Shown: one piece after another, positions 23,914-36,262 of the stretch
Layout of the letters: each line of letters opens with the position of its first letter
How positions within the stretch are numbered: position 1 is the first letter of the stretch
Origin: Henricia sp. BOLD:AAB3569
Lineage: Eukaryota; Echinodermata; Asteroidea; Spinulosida; Echinasteridae
Direction of reading: 5' to 3'
NCBI GenBank assembly: GCA_037783545.1
Contig: JBBELK010000052.1
Span: 2,418,001 to 2,482,000, forward strand
DNA length: 64,000 bases
Translations under genes and position numbers: made by a program
Notes under the pieces: model-generated
Told to the model about the DNA's origin: nothing
Databases searched by the model: none
What the model saw: only the letters and a program-made list of their open reading frames with translations

Positions 23914-25016
23914 TAACCTTTGAATTTTTGTAATTTGACACCTGATGACGTCATGATTACGTCACACTTGATGCCATCGTGATACTATACATTCTGGTGA
24001 AAGTCTGCCGTAGGGCCTATGTCTGTATCTAATTTACTAACGATTCAGCTTGGTTTGATAGGCATTGTTGCTGGTAAGTGTAAAAACTGAGATTCTCAGT
24101 TTCGTTGAACTTTGACCTCCAATTGACCCCAGAGAGAAGGGTCAGATGAAAATGCCCACACAAAGAAAATTGTAGCACAGAATGTCATCTGTAAACCTGC
24201 CAAATACGAAGATCCTGGGTCACGTGGTTTTCAAGACGGAAGCATTTTAAAATATGCATATTTTGTTTTTTTTGGGGGTGTAATTTGATACTTGATGACG
24301 TCACGATGACGTCACGCTTGATGCCATCATAATATTATACACGCTGGTGAAAGTCTGCCATAGGACCTATGCCTGTACTTAGTTACTTAAAGATTCAGCT
24401 TGGTTTGATGGGCATTGTTGCTCAATTAGTGCAAAAATTGCGATTTTCGTTTTCGTTGAACTTTGACCTCAGATTGACCCCAGAAGGAAGGGTCAGATGA
24501 AAATGCCCACACGAAGAAAATCGTAGGCCATGATCTTATCTATAAGCCTGCTAAATACGAAAATCATGGGTCACGTGGTTTTCCAGACGGAAGCATTTTA
24601 AAACATGCATATTTTAGTCATTTTTGGGTTGTAATTTGATACCCAATGACGTCACAATGACGTCACCCTTGTATGCACACCTTCACATTGGGGTTGATGT
24701 TCCTACAAAGTTTCAAGTTGATAGCTTGAACCGTTTTGAAGAAAAGCTCTGGAAACGTTTGAGTGGAAAAAGAAAAAAAAAAAAAAAAAAAGACAAAGAA
24801 ATCGTACGAGAGTAATAGGTGATCGGGCTGTTGGCCCGATCACCTAATTAAGGCTCCCCAAAACAAGTTTTCAAGAGTGCACGGAAGCCTGGATTAGTTC
24901 TGATAGGTTCTTCCGTTGTAATAATGCGCACTATGCTGCTTTGCGCGCCGCGGAAGTTGTAATCCGGTAATAACATAAAGTTTCAACAAAATTACAAAAA
25001 CAGACAACGAGTTTAA

Positions 25017-25504
25017 AGATAGTATACACGATTGGTAAACTGTTACAAATAGTTTTATCCCCCTGTGTGATTGAAGATATGCATGATCATAAAACCAACC
25101 TGAGCAAAAACCAGGTCCGTACTTCGTCTAACTTTTGAGAAAACAGTCAAAAAAGGGTTTGCAGTCATTTCGCCCCAAAACCACTTCGCCCTGAACCATT
25201 TCGCCCTGAACCACGGCCTGTGCACAAAGTGGTTTTGGGGCGAAGTGGCATTTGGGCGATGTAGTGTTTGGACGAAGTAACTTGGGGCGAAATGGCACTT
25301 GGGCGAAATGGTTTTGGGGCGAATTGAGTTTTCGTCTCATGAGACGAAAACTCATTGTTTTACTCATTTCTCAAAGACTATAGCACTTCAGACAAAACCA
25401 TTTCAGGGGAAGTTTTCTACGGTCATCATGTTTATATTGTGTAAGTTAGGCGTAAATCTGTGAACATTTCTGATTTTCGAGATTACCAATGATGTATACT
25501 GCCT
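25017..25504. mobile_element. TTAA MITE family A, copy 4 (in intron of gene 2)
   Basis: TTAA at 25013-25016 and at 25505-25508 give a clean target duplication. Termini are AGATAGTATACACGATTGG and GATGTATACTGCCT. This is the best-preserved copy. It lies about 365 bp before the gene 2 acceptor. Confidence 0.8.
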
Positions 25505-25868
25505 TTAAATATATAACCCGCGGAGAAAGACGAGCCGCTGTGATTTGATAACAATTTATTTGCTTTTAACAATTGGGTTACCAGCCAAAGGTGTTACGAT
25601 TGACTGCTATTGCTGCTAAGAACACAATATAGCATGCAATAAATTATGTGCTAAACAAATTTGACTGCCTAAACAAGTATGCCTCAGAAGGTGTCTGGTG
25701 GGGAATATTTTTTTCTGCCTGCCTGTTTTTCCTTCCTTCTCTTATTCCCTACTATTTTTGTTTATCCCTTATCCAAAATATGTAATTTATTATCCACAAC
25801 AAACTGTGTCAAGTTGATGCCATTAAAATTAAAATGGTGTACATATTTTGTTGTTGTCTAATTTCCAG

Positions 25869-26704
25869 CATGGATGCAGCGATGCATCTGCATCCCCTTA
25901 ATAGAAGGCTCCGGGGCTCTGGCAAGTCTCAAATCTGAAACCCTACAGCTAACCAGCCAAAACTGGGCCTATCTGGTGGACCAGGAAGCCAGCGGAGATT
26001 TGGAAGCTTCCCAGTTCTCGTCCAGTTCCGGACGGGTCAGTCCGACGAGCGTCCAAATGAGCAGCATGGAACCGTCAGTCGAAGAAGGGCTGAGTAGCTC
26101 TATTTTCATCGACCAAGGTTTGAATATTGGCACCGGCGATTCCGATATAGTATTTGACGATTCCCATCTCGAAACCCTGGAGTCGATTCCGGTGGATACG
26201 ACCGCAGAGGACAATGACATTTACGAGTTGGATCGCGAGGGGACGGAGGAGACTCAGCTGGTAAGTGACGGAGGGGAATCGGAATCGCCGGAGGGGCCGG
26301 AGTCAGACGGAGCCAGCGGTACGTCGGTGGGTGATAATGAGGTCGGTGACGTCATGCCCACTGATACGGACTCCGCAACCTCGTACGCGGAAGAAGGCAA
26401 CGCCATATCAAACAACGTGCGCCACAGTCCGCCAGATGCCACAGACAACTTTAGGAATAATTTGAATATTATCTTGCCCGAGCACGGGAACGATGTTGGT
26501 GGTCACAGTGGTCAAGAGAAGAGCATCGACAAGGACGCCGAAGCGAGTAATGATTTAGGAAAGGATGGCGGGACACCAGGGAATGGTTTCATAGCTGTAG
26601 CCATGTTTGTAGGCGCCCTGGGCGCTGGTGCCCTGATCAGTTTTCTGCTTGTAAACGTGACAAGACTCGGCAAGAAAATCTACCGCATGAGGCGTGACTC
26701 ATAA
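25869..26704 (+). CDS. Gene 2, exon 2: Ser/Glu/Asp-rich single-pass membrane protein
   Basis: The acceptor is TCTAATTTCCAG, ending at 25868. The joined protein is 292 residues. After the leader the chain is rich in Ser, Glu, Asp and Gly, with a total negative charge and no globular pattern. EASGDLE (Ser at about residue 56) fits the acidic Ser-Gly consensus for glycosaminoglycan chains, and Ser-rich runs follow (QFSSSSGR). Residues about 255-278 are a clear transmembrane helix, then the basic tail TRLGKKIYRMRRDS. This suggests a type I membrane protein with a stalk-like, probably glycosylated ectodomain. A Cys pair (RCIC) sits just after the leader. I recognise no family; placement and exon design tie it to the array. 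Coding sequence is clearly more GC-rich than the flanks. Confidence 0.72.
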
Positions 26705-28680
26705 GATGAAATCATTTCACCCGACAGCAAGAGTACCAACTCATCTACGCATCCCGGGGAGGACATCAGTCTTGTACCCAGACCCAATAGAGATGCTTGC
26801 CCAATAGATCTGAGCTCTATATCTGGGATGTCATTGCTGATTGGTTGACACCCGCACCGAGTTTTATTTCGGACCTCCCGCGAAGGATTGTGCTTATTAA
26901 CATATCTTACGTCATCAAGGATTCTAAATGTACAAGAATCTAAGCAGAGTCGGGTGCATGTAAAAAATTTCGACGTTTCATAATCCTCGTTGCGCATGAG
27001 TGTGTGAAGATTTTGGTACGAATATACTTTTTAGTACACAACCATCACTAATTATTCCCGTTTTATGCTAGGTTTTAGGCTTACAAAATAACGAAGATCT
27101 ATGTTTTTGTACATAAAATCGCAAGTAATGGCTTAGACAAAAGTTCTTTCCAGTTAAGATTCGGCTGGTTTTGTATTGAAGTTATCACAAAACCTTCAAG
27201 TAATGCACAAAACCTATGAGGCAACTCACAAGGAAATAATCTAAGATTTCTGTTAGAAGAATCTTAAAACGTGTCATGATCGAACTTTTACATGGTTTGT
27301 AAGCCTTAGAAATGTGATCCGTAGTTGCCGGACATGGAGTTCAACCTGAGCATTGTGTGATCTACGTGTAATATTTCGCTGGGTCCAGCGAGCCAAACGT
27401 TTCAAACAAAGATAGTACAGTAACGCTGTCAGATATTTAAATTCAGATACAGCCTATGTAGAGCCATCAATATCTACACATTGCAATAGCAGCTGGCTAT
27501 AGACGATGTGCCCTCTGACGTCACAACAAACCAAAACCATGTCCGACGTTATGCGCTCCCATGATGAAAATTACATAAATTTGGTTTAGGAATGAGGTCG
27601 CATGCCAAATCATCTCAGGATTTTATGACCTTTGGCATCATTACTAAACAAAATTTATTCAAAGTAGGATGCGCGCGCATAACGACGACCAATTTCAACA
27701 GAGGGCGCTTTAGATATAAACAAAGAGCCAATCGTTTACACGAGAATAAACCACGCGGTGGCCGCCATGGTAATCCTAACCAGTATAGGCAAGTACTCAA
27801 AGACAATGTGAGTACATGGCGGACGGTGGCTTAACCTTAGAGGAGTTGTCGCATCCAGTGATTATATATCGATGCGCAGTGTACTAGTGGTGACAGCTAG
27901 CTCAAGATGGCTCATCACGTGATAAGAAATGGGTGACCAATCAGCAACCGATCTGAAGACATAGGTATCAGGCTTTTTGTGCGAGAACCTTTCTTCATGA
28001 CGTATGCCTCAAGGCATTCGTTGAAAAAGACATAAAACAATGTAAGTCTATGAAAATACTTTTGTATTCGTAAATACTTATTGTGATTATTCACGGTTTG
28101 AACGGAAATCGTGGTGTAGATTTGAACCCAATATATAGTTAATGGACATTATATCCTGACATGCAGTGTATTAAAATGTAAATATATTTAATTTTATTGC
28201 ACAAAATTGAAAAGTAGTTTGTAAGTATGCTAATGCCTGCAGTTTCCGATTGATTTCTTTTTTTCTTTTCTTTTTTAGTAAACGGGTACTATTTTGATGA
28301 AGGCAGTTGTCCCATCCTAATATTATTAAAAAGCAAAGTTATTAAAATATTTGGTTGTTTATTTACTCACTTATTTACTTGTATATTGAAATTATTGGCG
28401 CCCTGTCAAATAACTGACCCACTGCTAATTAAAATTTAAAAAAACTAATTAAACGTTTCAAAAAAAAACCTTCATTATCAAAGCTTGCTTCACTCAAAAG
28501 CTACATGTATCTGCTAAAATAAATAGCCACGAACGATTTTTTTGCGGAGCAGATAGCTCTAGTGTGCGGCAGACTTAATATAAAAACAGTTTCGAAACAC
28601 TTTATGTCAGTTCGGCGTCGTCTGTAACGTAACGCAGTCACAATTCAGTGACGTATGAAAATTTTGAATCTAAATAGACA
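26705..28680. other. Spacer after gene 2, no supported gene
   Basis: Starts with the gene 2 3' flank. A repeat around 27595-27740 (CAACAGAGGGCGCTTTAGAT) recurs near 37200 and 37770. The rest is AT-rich single-copy-looking sequence. No canonical AATAAA lies within about 500 bases of the gene 2 stop. Confidence 0.45.
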
Positions 28681-28691
28681 CAATACATAAT

Positions 28692-29021
28692 CATAGGCGT
28701 AGCAAGCTCTTAAAAAGTGGGGGGAGGGGGTGTCACAGCGGGTCGCTCCGGTGTCGCTCAGCGGGGCAGGGGTGGGGAGGGGGGGGGGGGGGGGTGGTGG
28801 GTGCTTGGTGTGCGGATGAGCACCCTCAAGCGGTGGCGTTATCAGCGTTGTTCTATTTGTTTCATTAACTTTTTTATTTTTGCCGACAGTATAGGCCCCT
28901 ACATGATTTGGCCGACAAAATATGAGTTACATCATATATGGGAGGCAAATAAGTGGGGGGTGGTGGAAAATTGACATTTTTGCTCCCCTTCCCACAATAT
29001 CCCCCGTCTCCTACGCCTATG
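28692..29021. mobile_element. MITE with CATAGGCGTAG ends (hAT-like)
   Basis: CATAGGCGTAG at 28692-28702 and CTACGCCTATG at 29011-29021, flanked on both sides by ATAAT. The interior has poly-G at about 28778-28795. Ends of this type are common in hAT MITEs; assignment is tentative. Confidence 0.65.
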
Positions 29022-29235
29022 ATAATGATGTCATAATGACGTCGCGCTTTGTCGACATTTTCCACTTTAATCCTATAAGATCTCGGTGCACTTTAATGTA
29101 TGATTTTTCCTGGTCATATTTGTGGAAGAAAATATACTGTTTTTGCGATTTTTTCCCGACTTTTTGAACCTCGCTAATAATGGGTCTGATGCTCGAATCT
29201 GAAAAAATCACTAGACATTTCACGCAGGAACCAGA

Positions 29236-29396
29236 TGGCATTCGTGGTGAGCTCAACTCGGCTTTTGTGTTGAGCCCAAACCGGCATTCGTGACAGCCCA
29301 CCGACATTCGCGAGAGCCCGACCGGCATTCGTTACAGCCCAACCGGCATTTGTGAGAGACTGACCGGCATTAGTGACAGCCCGATTGGCATTGCAA
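29236..29396. repeat. Minisatellite of about 21 bp
   Basis: Seven to eight imperfect copies of ACCGGCATTCGTGACAGCCC. It directly adjoins the SINE target site at 29411. Confidence 0.75.
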
Positions 29397-29422
29397 TTGG
29401 CATTGCACAACGTTTGAAACTT

Positions 29423-29709
29423 GTTGTTGATGTTGTTGTTAATTTTATGGCATCTTCGTCAACTAAGGCCCTTTATGCCATCAACTATACGGTTTTAGCT
29501 TTAACTATACTTTATTATCAACTAGAGATGACGAAGAAGGAGTTGCAGTTTTAGAAGTGGGAGGAAAACACCCAGAGAAATCCCCAATGGAAAACCCACG
29601 CGGTCAAGTAGGGACTGCAAACCCAATCCACATACACGCCCCGGATTCGAACCCGGGACGTCAGAGGTAAAAGGCGAGGAAAGAACCACTACGCCAACCC
29701 GACCGCCCC
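29423..29709 (-). mobile_element. tRNA-derived SINE type 1, complete, 12-bp target duplication
   Basis: Same head, body and CAA tail as 18087-18376. CGTTTGAAACTT at 29411-29422 is repeated at 29710-29721. Box A is better preserved here (TGGCGTAGTGG). Confidence 0.88.
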
Positions 29710-29941
29710 CGTTTGAAACTTTGAAACCAACTGGCCTTTTATAGCGTTTGCAATAGACCTTTGGCTGGCGCCAAGAATTCTCCATTTTCAAACGGAGGTG
29801 CGGTTTAGAAAGTCCAATGCCTAACAGTCTGTTTGCTTATGATATTCTCTTCTGCCATGAACACGGTATTGCTTCTGTACTTCACACCTGCCGCGTGCTT
29901 CGCGTCACATTACATTGCAACAAAATCTAAGCCTGCATTAA

Positions 29942-30383
29942 AGTTGCATTGCCCGTGTTTCGGTGAAAGGATTAAACAAATTAATTTACACAAGCGAACG
30001 AATTTAGAAAGCTTACGTGTCTCTGTAACGAAAAATATCAAAAACTTAAATTTCCGACGTCGGGAATTGGAGATACAAGCCTTTTTCTTGAAACGTGCTT
30101 CACATGTTGTACATGTGCGCGTACGCTCATATGTACATAGTATGTGTACAATGTACACATGTACGCGCACATGTACATTTACGTCATAACCCTGTCGATT
30201 AATTGACCTGCCAGCCTTTTAATCATTTCTTGTTTTTAATCGACTGGCATTAATCCTTGACGGATTTTTACGTTCTTGGTACCAAATGAAAGCTGATAAC
30301 TTTTTCTATTCTAGAAAAATACCTATTTAACTTTAAAAAACAAATTTGACGCCCAAGTCGGCCCAAACACGGGCAATGCAACT
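29942..30383. mobile_element. TTAA MITE, AGTTGCATTGCCCGTGTTT ends, copy 2
   Basis: TTAA flanks at 29938-29941 and 30384-30387. Compared with 11057-11431 it holds an extra palindromic GTACATGTGCGCGTAC stretch at about 30100-30180, which accounts for most of its extra length. Confidence 0.78.
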
Positions 30384-31096
30384 TTAAAGGACATTTTGTT
30401 TATAGTTTTACTTCGATACGTTATTTCCTCAAAAAGCGAAGAATAAACGCTGTTTAATGGTTTCGTATTTTATTGTTGGCTTTTTAATAAAATTAGTTGA
30501 TTTGGGGAATGGTGTTAATACATGTAACGTTGACAAAATATTTAACAGGCAGTATCGTACTCTGCGCACTTCAATCTGCCATTCACGTTGTAATAAAACG
30601 TGAAAAACCATCCAGGTGTTTCTGCACGTGCAGTTGTGACACAGCATTATATTCATTGCCGTTAAATAATTTGTAATATTTCGCAAGATCATTTTCAACG
30701 ATGACAGCATTTCTGATATAAATACAGGCCATAATTTCTTTCTTAAAGTTGCATAACATTATTAATGCCAGACAGTTAAAATGCCATCAAACACGCACGT
30801 TGGTCTCTGTAGGGAAATTGTGACTCACGCGCACGATCATTCACCGTACGTCATTACATTAATTGCATGTTCCTTTTGAGGTCATCTTGAAATAGGCCGG
30901 TCTGCTTTAGACGAAGTCAGGGAGCATTTAGGACAAAGAGTGTACGAATCATTAAGCAGTGGCACCTTTCTAAGTCGAGACCTTTCGAAGACTTTATTAT
31001 AGAATTATTAAAAGATCAAAAGGAAATCGAATCAAATGCACAATTCTGTGCTTCAAACGTTTGCCCATTAAGGGTGGAATCATGAGCCTTTTCGAG

Positions 31097-31318
31097 ACAG
31101 TGTACATGCGACGCGCGTCGTTTAAAGAAAAAGCGATTTGGAGAGAATTTGGAGTGAAACGAGGCACTGAGAACCACCAGATCAACTTGGGCGGAAAGTA
31201 TTTTGGTGATACGGCGATTTTCGGTGCGTCGTTTCACTCCAAATTCCCTCCAAAACACTTTTTGTTCTGAAGGCGACGCGCGTCAAATTTATACGCGCGA
31301 AAAATCTGTCTGTAAATC
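31097..31318. mobile_element. Foldback MITE, copy 2 (GACGCGCGTC ends)
   Basis: Same inverted arms as the element at 1133-1350, including GGAATTTGGAGTGAAACGA and its complement. The two copies differ by scattered changes, so neither is fresh. Confidence 0.65.
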
Positions 31319-31326
31319 AACTTTAA

Positions 31327-31411
31327 AGGCACAGGCTCGTCATGCCTTTGCTATGGAGCTGCGTATTTCGTTGCACGAATTTGGCGCGCGCGCATTGCTG
31401 ACGAGCCTTGC
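31327..31411. mobile_element. TTAA hairpin MITE family B, copy 3 (left arm shortened)
   Basis: TTAA flanks at 31323-31326 and 31412-31415. The left arm lacks most of the GCGCGC segment, so the hairpin is asymmetric. Confidence 0.68.
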
Positions 31412-31489
31412 CTTTAAGTCCAAAACTAAAGGCGCATTGTACCATTAGGCCTATGCTTCATAGGTCGATAAGAGAAAACTGAGATTGCT

Positions 31490-31948
31490 GAAACTGTTGA
31501 TATCAATGGTAACAAACGCCTAATTGTTCTGTCCAAGACGATACCTTTCTGTTGGAAATTAAAAAGTATGTATGGATTTTAAAGGTTGTCTGAAGCACTG
31601 CTGTATCTATGGCGCTGAAATTTCTGCATGCTAGTTTACCATCACATTTGCAGTGACCCAGATTTTTACTTCAAGAAAATCCCGACTAAAAGTGCCGACA
31701 GCAATGGTAACAAACACCACATGATTTTTTTCCCGTGTAAAATGGTACCTTTGTGCGAGAAACTGCCAGCTGAAGGTGCATTTAAAAATCGTTTGCATCA
31801 TTATTTTTTACCAATCATTCAACACAAAATCCATGCATGAATTTTTAAAGGTTTTCTGAGGTATTAGTACATATATGTGGCTGACATTTCTACAATGCAG
31901 TTTATCAACATTATTCTTTAGTTTCATATGTAAATGACGTACTGGGCT
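31490..31948. mobile_element. Family C2 MITE, reverse copy
   Basis: Holds TGACATTTCTACAATGCAG and TTATCAACATTATTCTTTA, the complement of the C2 core, and ends at TTAA 31949-31952. The left end is uncertain. Confidence 0.5.
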
Positions 31949-33771
31949 TTAAATACCGACAGTTCTGCCGTTATTCCATAAAACCTTTTTATCTGCAAAT
32001 GATACCCCGTGAAATACCCAGTAGGCTGAATCGTGTGAACCCAAAATATCGTGACGCCACGCTTTGTTGCCATGTGCGCATTGCTATAGGAGTTTCGTGG
32101 AACCAGAAGTTTTGTAGGGTCATTGGAAAGTACACATGACGTCATTGTGTTTTTGGGTCAGTTGGGTGTCACAGTGATAATCGAGATTTTTTCTCAACTT
32201 GAAAATTTCCCTTATAAAAATCGAAAGAACAACCAATATGGGTACTGAAAAGGTCGAAGGCAGTCTGTTGTTCCGCATGCACTATAAGGGGGCGTGGACT
32301 GCTACATGTGCCTGTTGCAATTTCCGATGACTTCACTTCCTCATGCCTGCTTTGAAGGTTAAAAAGTCGACGGTTCCTTTGAGGGCAAAAGTGCTCCTGG
32401 GAAAATGTTGTCAGAAGTCTCGACTACATTTGATTCATTAGTGAACCACGTATAAAACGAGCATAAATTATTTCCCCACACATTGGAAAGACAGAATCGC
32501 TAAAATTGATCATTGCTGTAAGTTGTGCCCGTTGTACTAAAATAAAAACCCTTTTTGATCACCACAGCCACACAGTGTGATTTTGTATGCTCACACAACA
32601 GAATCGGGACATCTTTAAAGAATTTTAGTACTCCGCAGAAAACTGTAAAAATGTGTTTAATAGGCTAACCCCTGATATCAAGAATCCATTATTTCCGTGA
32701 TTTCTTCATCCAGATGTACATTTTCCGAACATCTGGTGAATCTTAAAGGAAGAAATATTATTGCAGAAGGTTGCTTATTTCTGTAAAATATCGCCAGCAT
32801 TGCACCGTGTCGTCACCGTAATCACGAAGTGACACAACTGCCCGCTGAGCGTCAGAAAGTGTTTTTTTAGAAAATCGAGTTTGAAGTTTATTTAGTAATA
32901 TGTGATCTGTATGAAAAGTTGAGATCTTAAATTTAAAATCTGTACCAATAAATATTAATTTAACCATTAAAATCGTAGTAATTAATTTTCAAAGACATTT
33001 GTCTCTTCGTGAAACGCGAAACGCTGTTTTTGTCCCAGCGCGCCTGTGTTAATTCAATCTTCACAGACAGGCAAAGTAATCCTTCTCTCTTCGTATAAAC
33101 GGAAAATGAGACTTTTGTAAAATTTTTCCACGTAGCTAAACAGTAATTAGACTTCTCGTTATATTTTCGACAAATGGACCTCACCATGTTGTACAGGCCG
33201 TGCAGTACTTATTAATAAGTCGTTTCGGCCAAAATCTCAAAATCGATAAAAAACGCGATATTTGGACACTTGTGTCTCTTCGTAATGACGGTGACGGTTT
33301 GTTATAAAAGTAGCACATGGAGGCTTATTGTTTCAAACTGTGTCCCTTCTGACCACTTGGAAAAAAAACCACTTTTAATCTGCGTCTAAACACGCTTCGT
33401 GTAATATGCCATGTTTTTGAAGTTCGGCGCTCGGACTCGAGAGGGCGTGAATTAGGTCACAGCAAATGTGTCACGTGATGGAGTCTGGAAACAAGCGTTC
33501 AATCCTGATGTCGTCTATTTTGACGTCATTTTTTCTTTCAAAATGTTAAATATGGCGCAGCGCATAGCCGTATTGGCTTCAAAGTTTATCTTGTTGCTGA
33601 CGTTGAAAAAACGGTGCACCGGATTCGTATGAGGGTCTATGCATCAGACAATACATACATGTAGGTAGCATTTGGTTTCTCTCCCTTTAAGTGCTACATT
33701 GATATCCTGTTTTAACTTACAAATACGTATTTTCACAGCCAAATGATTTACCTGTTTGCCGTTTCGTGAAT
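31949..33771. other. AT-rich spacer, nothing identified
   Basis: No open frame with domain character, no clear inverted ends and no RNA gene. Only short random frames on both strands. Confidence 0.4.
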
Positions 33772-33775
33772 TTAA

Positions 33776-34293
33776 AGGCAGTATAGGGCCTACATGATTG
33801 GTATCTCGAAAATTAAAAATGTTCACAGATTTACGCCTAACTTACACAATATAAACATGATGACCGTAGAAAACTCCCCCTCAAATGGTTTTGTCTTAAG
33901 TGCTATAGTCTTTGAGAAATGAGTAAAACATTTAGTTTTCGTCTCATGAGACGAAAATTCAATTCGCCCCAAAACCATTTCGCCCCAAACCACTTCACCC
34001 GAGTGCCATTTCGCCCCAAATCACTTCGTCCAAACACTACATCGCCCAAATGCTACTTCGCCCCAAAACCACTTCGTGCACAGGCCGTAGTTAAGGGCGA
34101 AATGGTTCAGGGCGAAGTGGTTTTGGGGCGAAATGACTGCAAACCCTTTTTTTATTTACTGTTTTCTCAAAAGTTAGACGAAGTACGAAGCTGGTTTTTG
34201 CTCAAGTTGGTTTTAATCATGCATATCTTCAATCACACAGGGGGGGGGGGGGTAAAACTATTTGTAACAGTTTACCAATCATGTATACTATCT
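33776..34293. mobile_element. TTAA MITE family A, copy 5 (reverse orientation)
   Basis: TTAA flanks at 33772-33775 and 34294-34297. It carries the same body as copies 1-4 in the opposite orientation, with a poly-G expansion near 34240. Confidence 0.78.
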
Positions 34294-34714
34294 TTAAGAA
34301 TTCGTGTAACCGAATGCGTGAGGTATGGTGCCAATCTTGCAAGAATGTTCAGGCTTCGGTGGCACTTTAGTATAGGGTTCCATGAACTCATCACGAGTTA
34401 AAATTTTCATGGAACACTTTGTATAATTGAATCTTTGCCAGCAGTTTGCCGTGCCTCAATAAACCCCTTGTTATTCTGACTTGGCTTATAAGCCTATCAC
34501 CGCCCGCACTCCGGACACACCAGACGGGAGTTTAAACGCAGCGAAAGTCGTGCCGTCTTTAACACTCAGCTGTTTCCGTTCACGTGAGAGCAGGCTTAAC
34601 AAAGTGAGTCAGCGTCCACCCTGTGTCTTTGCAAAGAGCTTTGCAGTACACAAGCCAACGGAGCTTTTATATTTGAGAGCTTGCTTCGCATCTTGAACAA
34701 GGGTCAGCTCCAAA

Positions 34715-34769
34715 ATGGCGTCGTTTTATCATATAAGGTTCTTCGTCCTGGCTTTGCTTCTTATTGGAG
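34715..34769 (+). CDS. Gene 3, exon 1: leader start (phase-1 donor)
   Basis: The ATG at 34715 in the context CCAAAATGG starts 18 codons, MASFYHIRFFVLALLLIG, a textbook signal-peptide core, then one G before the donor GTAAGA at 34770. It joins in phase to 38371, giving G-P-V-H-G-E-D with a likely cleavage around the end of that segment. A weak TATA-like run (TTTATATTT, 34666-34674) lies about 45 bases upstream of the ATG. Confidence 0.68.
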
Positions 34770-34843
34770 GTAAGATTGTTCTCTTTAGCTAATCTCGACA
34801 GGTTTGAAATCACAAAGTTAAACGCAAGTCAATCATAGGTAAG

Positions 34844-35478
34844 TGGGTCTGTCCACACTAATGGACCCATTTGACCAGTGTAGATAAGAAAAACAAACAA
34901 GTAAATATAACATGAAGTATTTGAAGCATGTTGTCCAATTTTGCTCCTTTACATTCTGTATCACCTATTTTCTCTAATGACAAAAAATAGGCTATTTATT
35001 CTGAAATTTTAAGAAATTACGGAGGTTTCTTAGAGACATTATGTTCATAACATGGACGGACACTTGTATCTGGAAAGTGATAACGGAATTCATTATATTT
35101 CAACATAATACCCACTTCAAATCTAGCAACACTAAACGATTTCCCCATCTCAACATCAGCCAATTTCTAGGTATTAATTCTTTAAAAATATGATGACAAA
35201 TATGTCATGTACGTAACATGGACGGACATTTTGTGACAATATCCGTCTAGTTACAAACATAATACATATAAATGTACATAATACATGTATCCCAGTTAAG
35301 AAGACTACTTTTTATTCATGATATTGTCACAATTTCCAAAGTGTAAAGTAAAGTAAAGAGAGTGAACATAATCCTTGGAAGACTTGGGATGTATTCAGAA
35401 TCAATTATATAATTTGTATCAACTTTTTTCCAAAAATGTCACACCAAAATTATGTATCCATTAGTGTGGACAGACCCA
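34844..35478. mobile_element. TIR element in intron of gene 3
   Basis: TGGGTCTGTCCACACTAATG (34844) and its exact complement ending at 35478 give 22-bp perfect inverted ends. The interior repeats ACATGGACGGACA twice. No coding capacity. Confidence 0.72.
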
Positions 35479-36084
35479 ACTACGGTTAAAACCTGAAAGA
35501 CACATTGCTTGCTGTTTCCCTTGCCTATGCTTGCAATGTTTCTTTGCAAACTGCTCTTAAACCAGATTCTAAGTTGAGTTGAGAACGTGAATTTGCAATG
35601 TAGCCTCTGTGTTGCTTGTGAAAACTTCAATTACAATATCTATGGACGCAATGGTTAAGCGAATGGCAGTTGGTTGTAAGAATTTTGATAGAGAACGCTG
35701 GTAGAAATTTCAGATTAATGTGCCGTGCCATTGTTCACATTTTTGGCATGGACCCTAGTTAACTTTAGTCAAATTAAGTCAACAGTCTGGAGGATTTAGG
35801 TTGAAGTATGAATTTGGATGTTACATAAAATATAATTGCAAATGTATGTATCTCAGTCTTTGCAAATTAAATTGCAAACAAAATCTTTAACGAACTTTTG
35901 TCCCAATAGTCCAGTCAATTTACGATTTGACCTAAAACTAATTGCAATAGAAACCATTCTAACATGAATCTAGGCCACAGCATTCAATAAACAACATATA
36001 ATATGAACAATCTAAATGTTTCTTTTGAGTGGGAAAAGTGTTTTGAAGCAGTTTTTGAAGACACAAAATAAGAATTAATAATTA

Positions 36085-36262
36085 GTCTGGTAACGTTCCT
36101 CACTGTATGTTTCGTAATAGTGGATGCGTAGTAATACGACCACTTGCGAGCAGACGATGGCGTCTCACAAACTAGTCTGGTAACGTACTTCAACCTACAT
36201 GTTTCGCAATAGTAGGTGCATGGTAATCACGACCACATTCGAGCAAACGGCAGTGTCTAAAT
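36085..36262. repeat. Tandem duplication of about 88 bp in intron of gene 3
   Basis: GTCTGGTAACGT...ATGTTTCG.AATAGT.G.TGC occurs twice in a row, with GACCAC.T.CGAGCA near each end. The copies are about 80 percent alike by eye. Confidence 0.6.

Larger units (their letters stand above)
22630..24846. mobile_element. Composite repeat with hairpin end and internal tandem repeats
   Basis: AGGTGATCGGG near 22630 is inverted relative to CCCGATCACCT ending at 24846, where GGTGATCGGGC-TGTTG-GCCCGATCACC also forms a local hairpin. Inside are a 492-bp tandem pair (22930-23421, 23422-23913) and a unit of about 350 bp repeated from 23940. A family C foldback is nested at 22709-22831. Superfamily uncertain; a non-autonomous Helitron-like or satellite-bearing element is possible. 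Lies in the intron of gene 2. Confidence 0.5.

Noticed and set aside
22930-24670. CRISPR-like array
   Set aside because: The repeats are long units (492 and about 350 bp) without short constant spacers, and the sequence is animal nuclear DNA.
29174-29410. Minus-strand frame with TNAG repeats
   Set aside because: Reading of the 21-bp minisatellite (multiple of three), not a gene.
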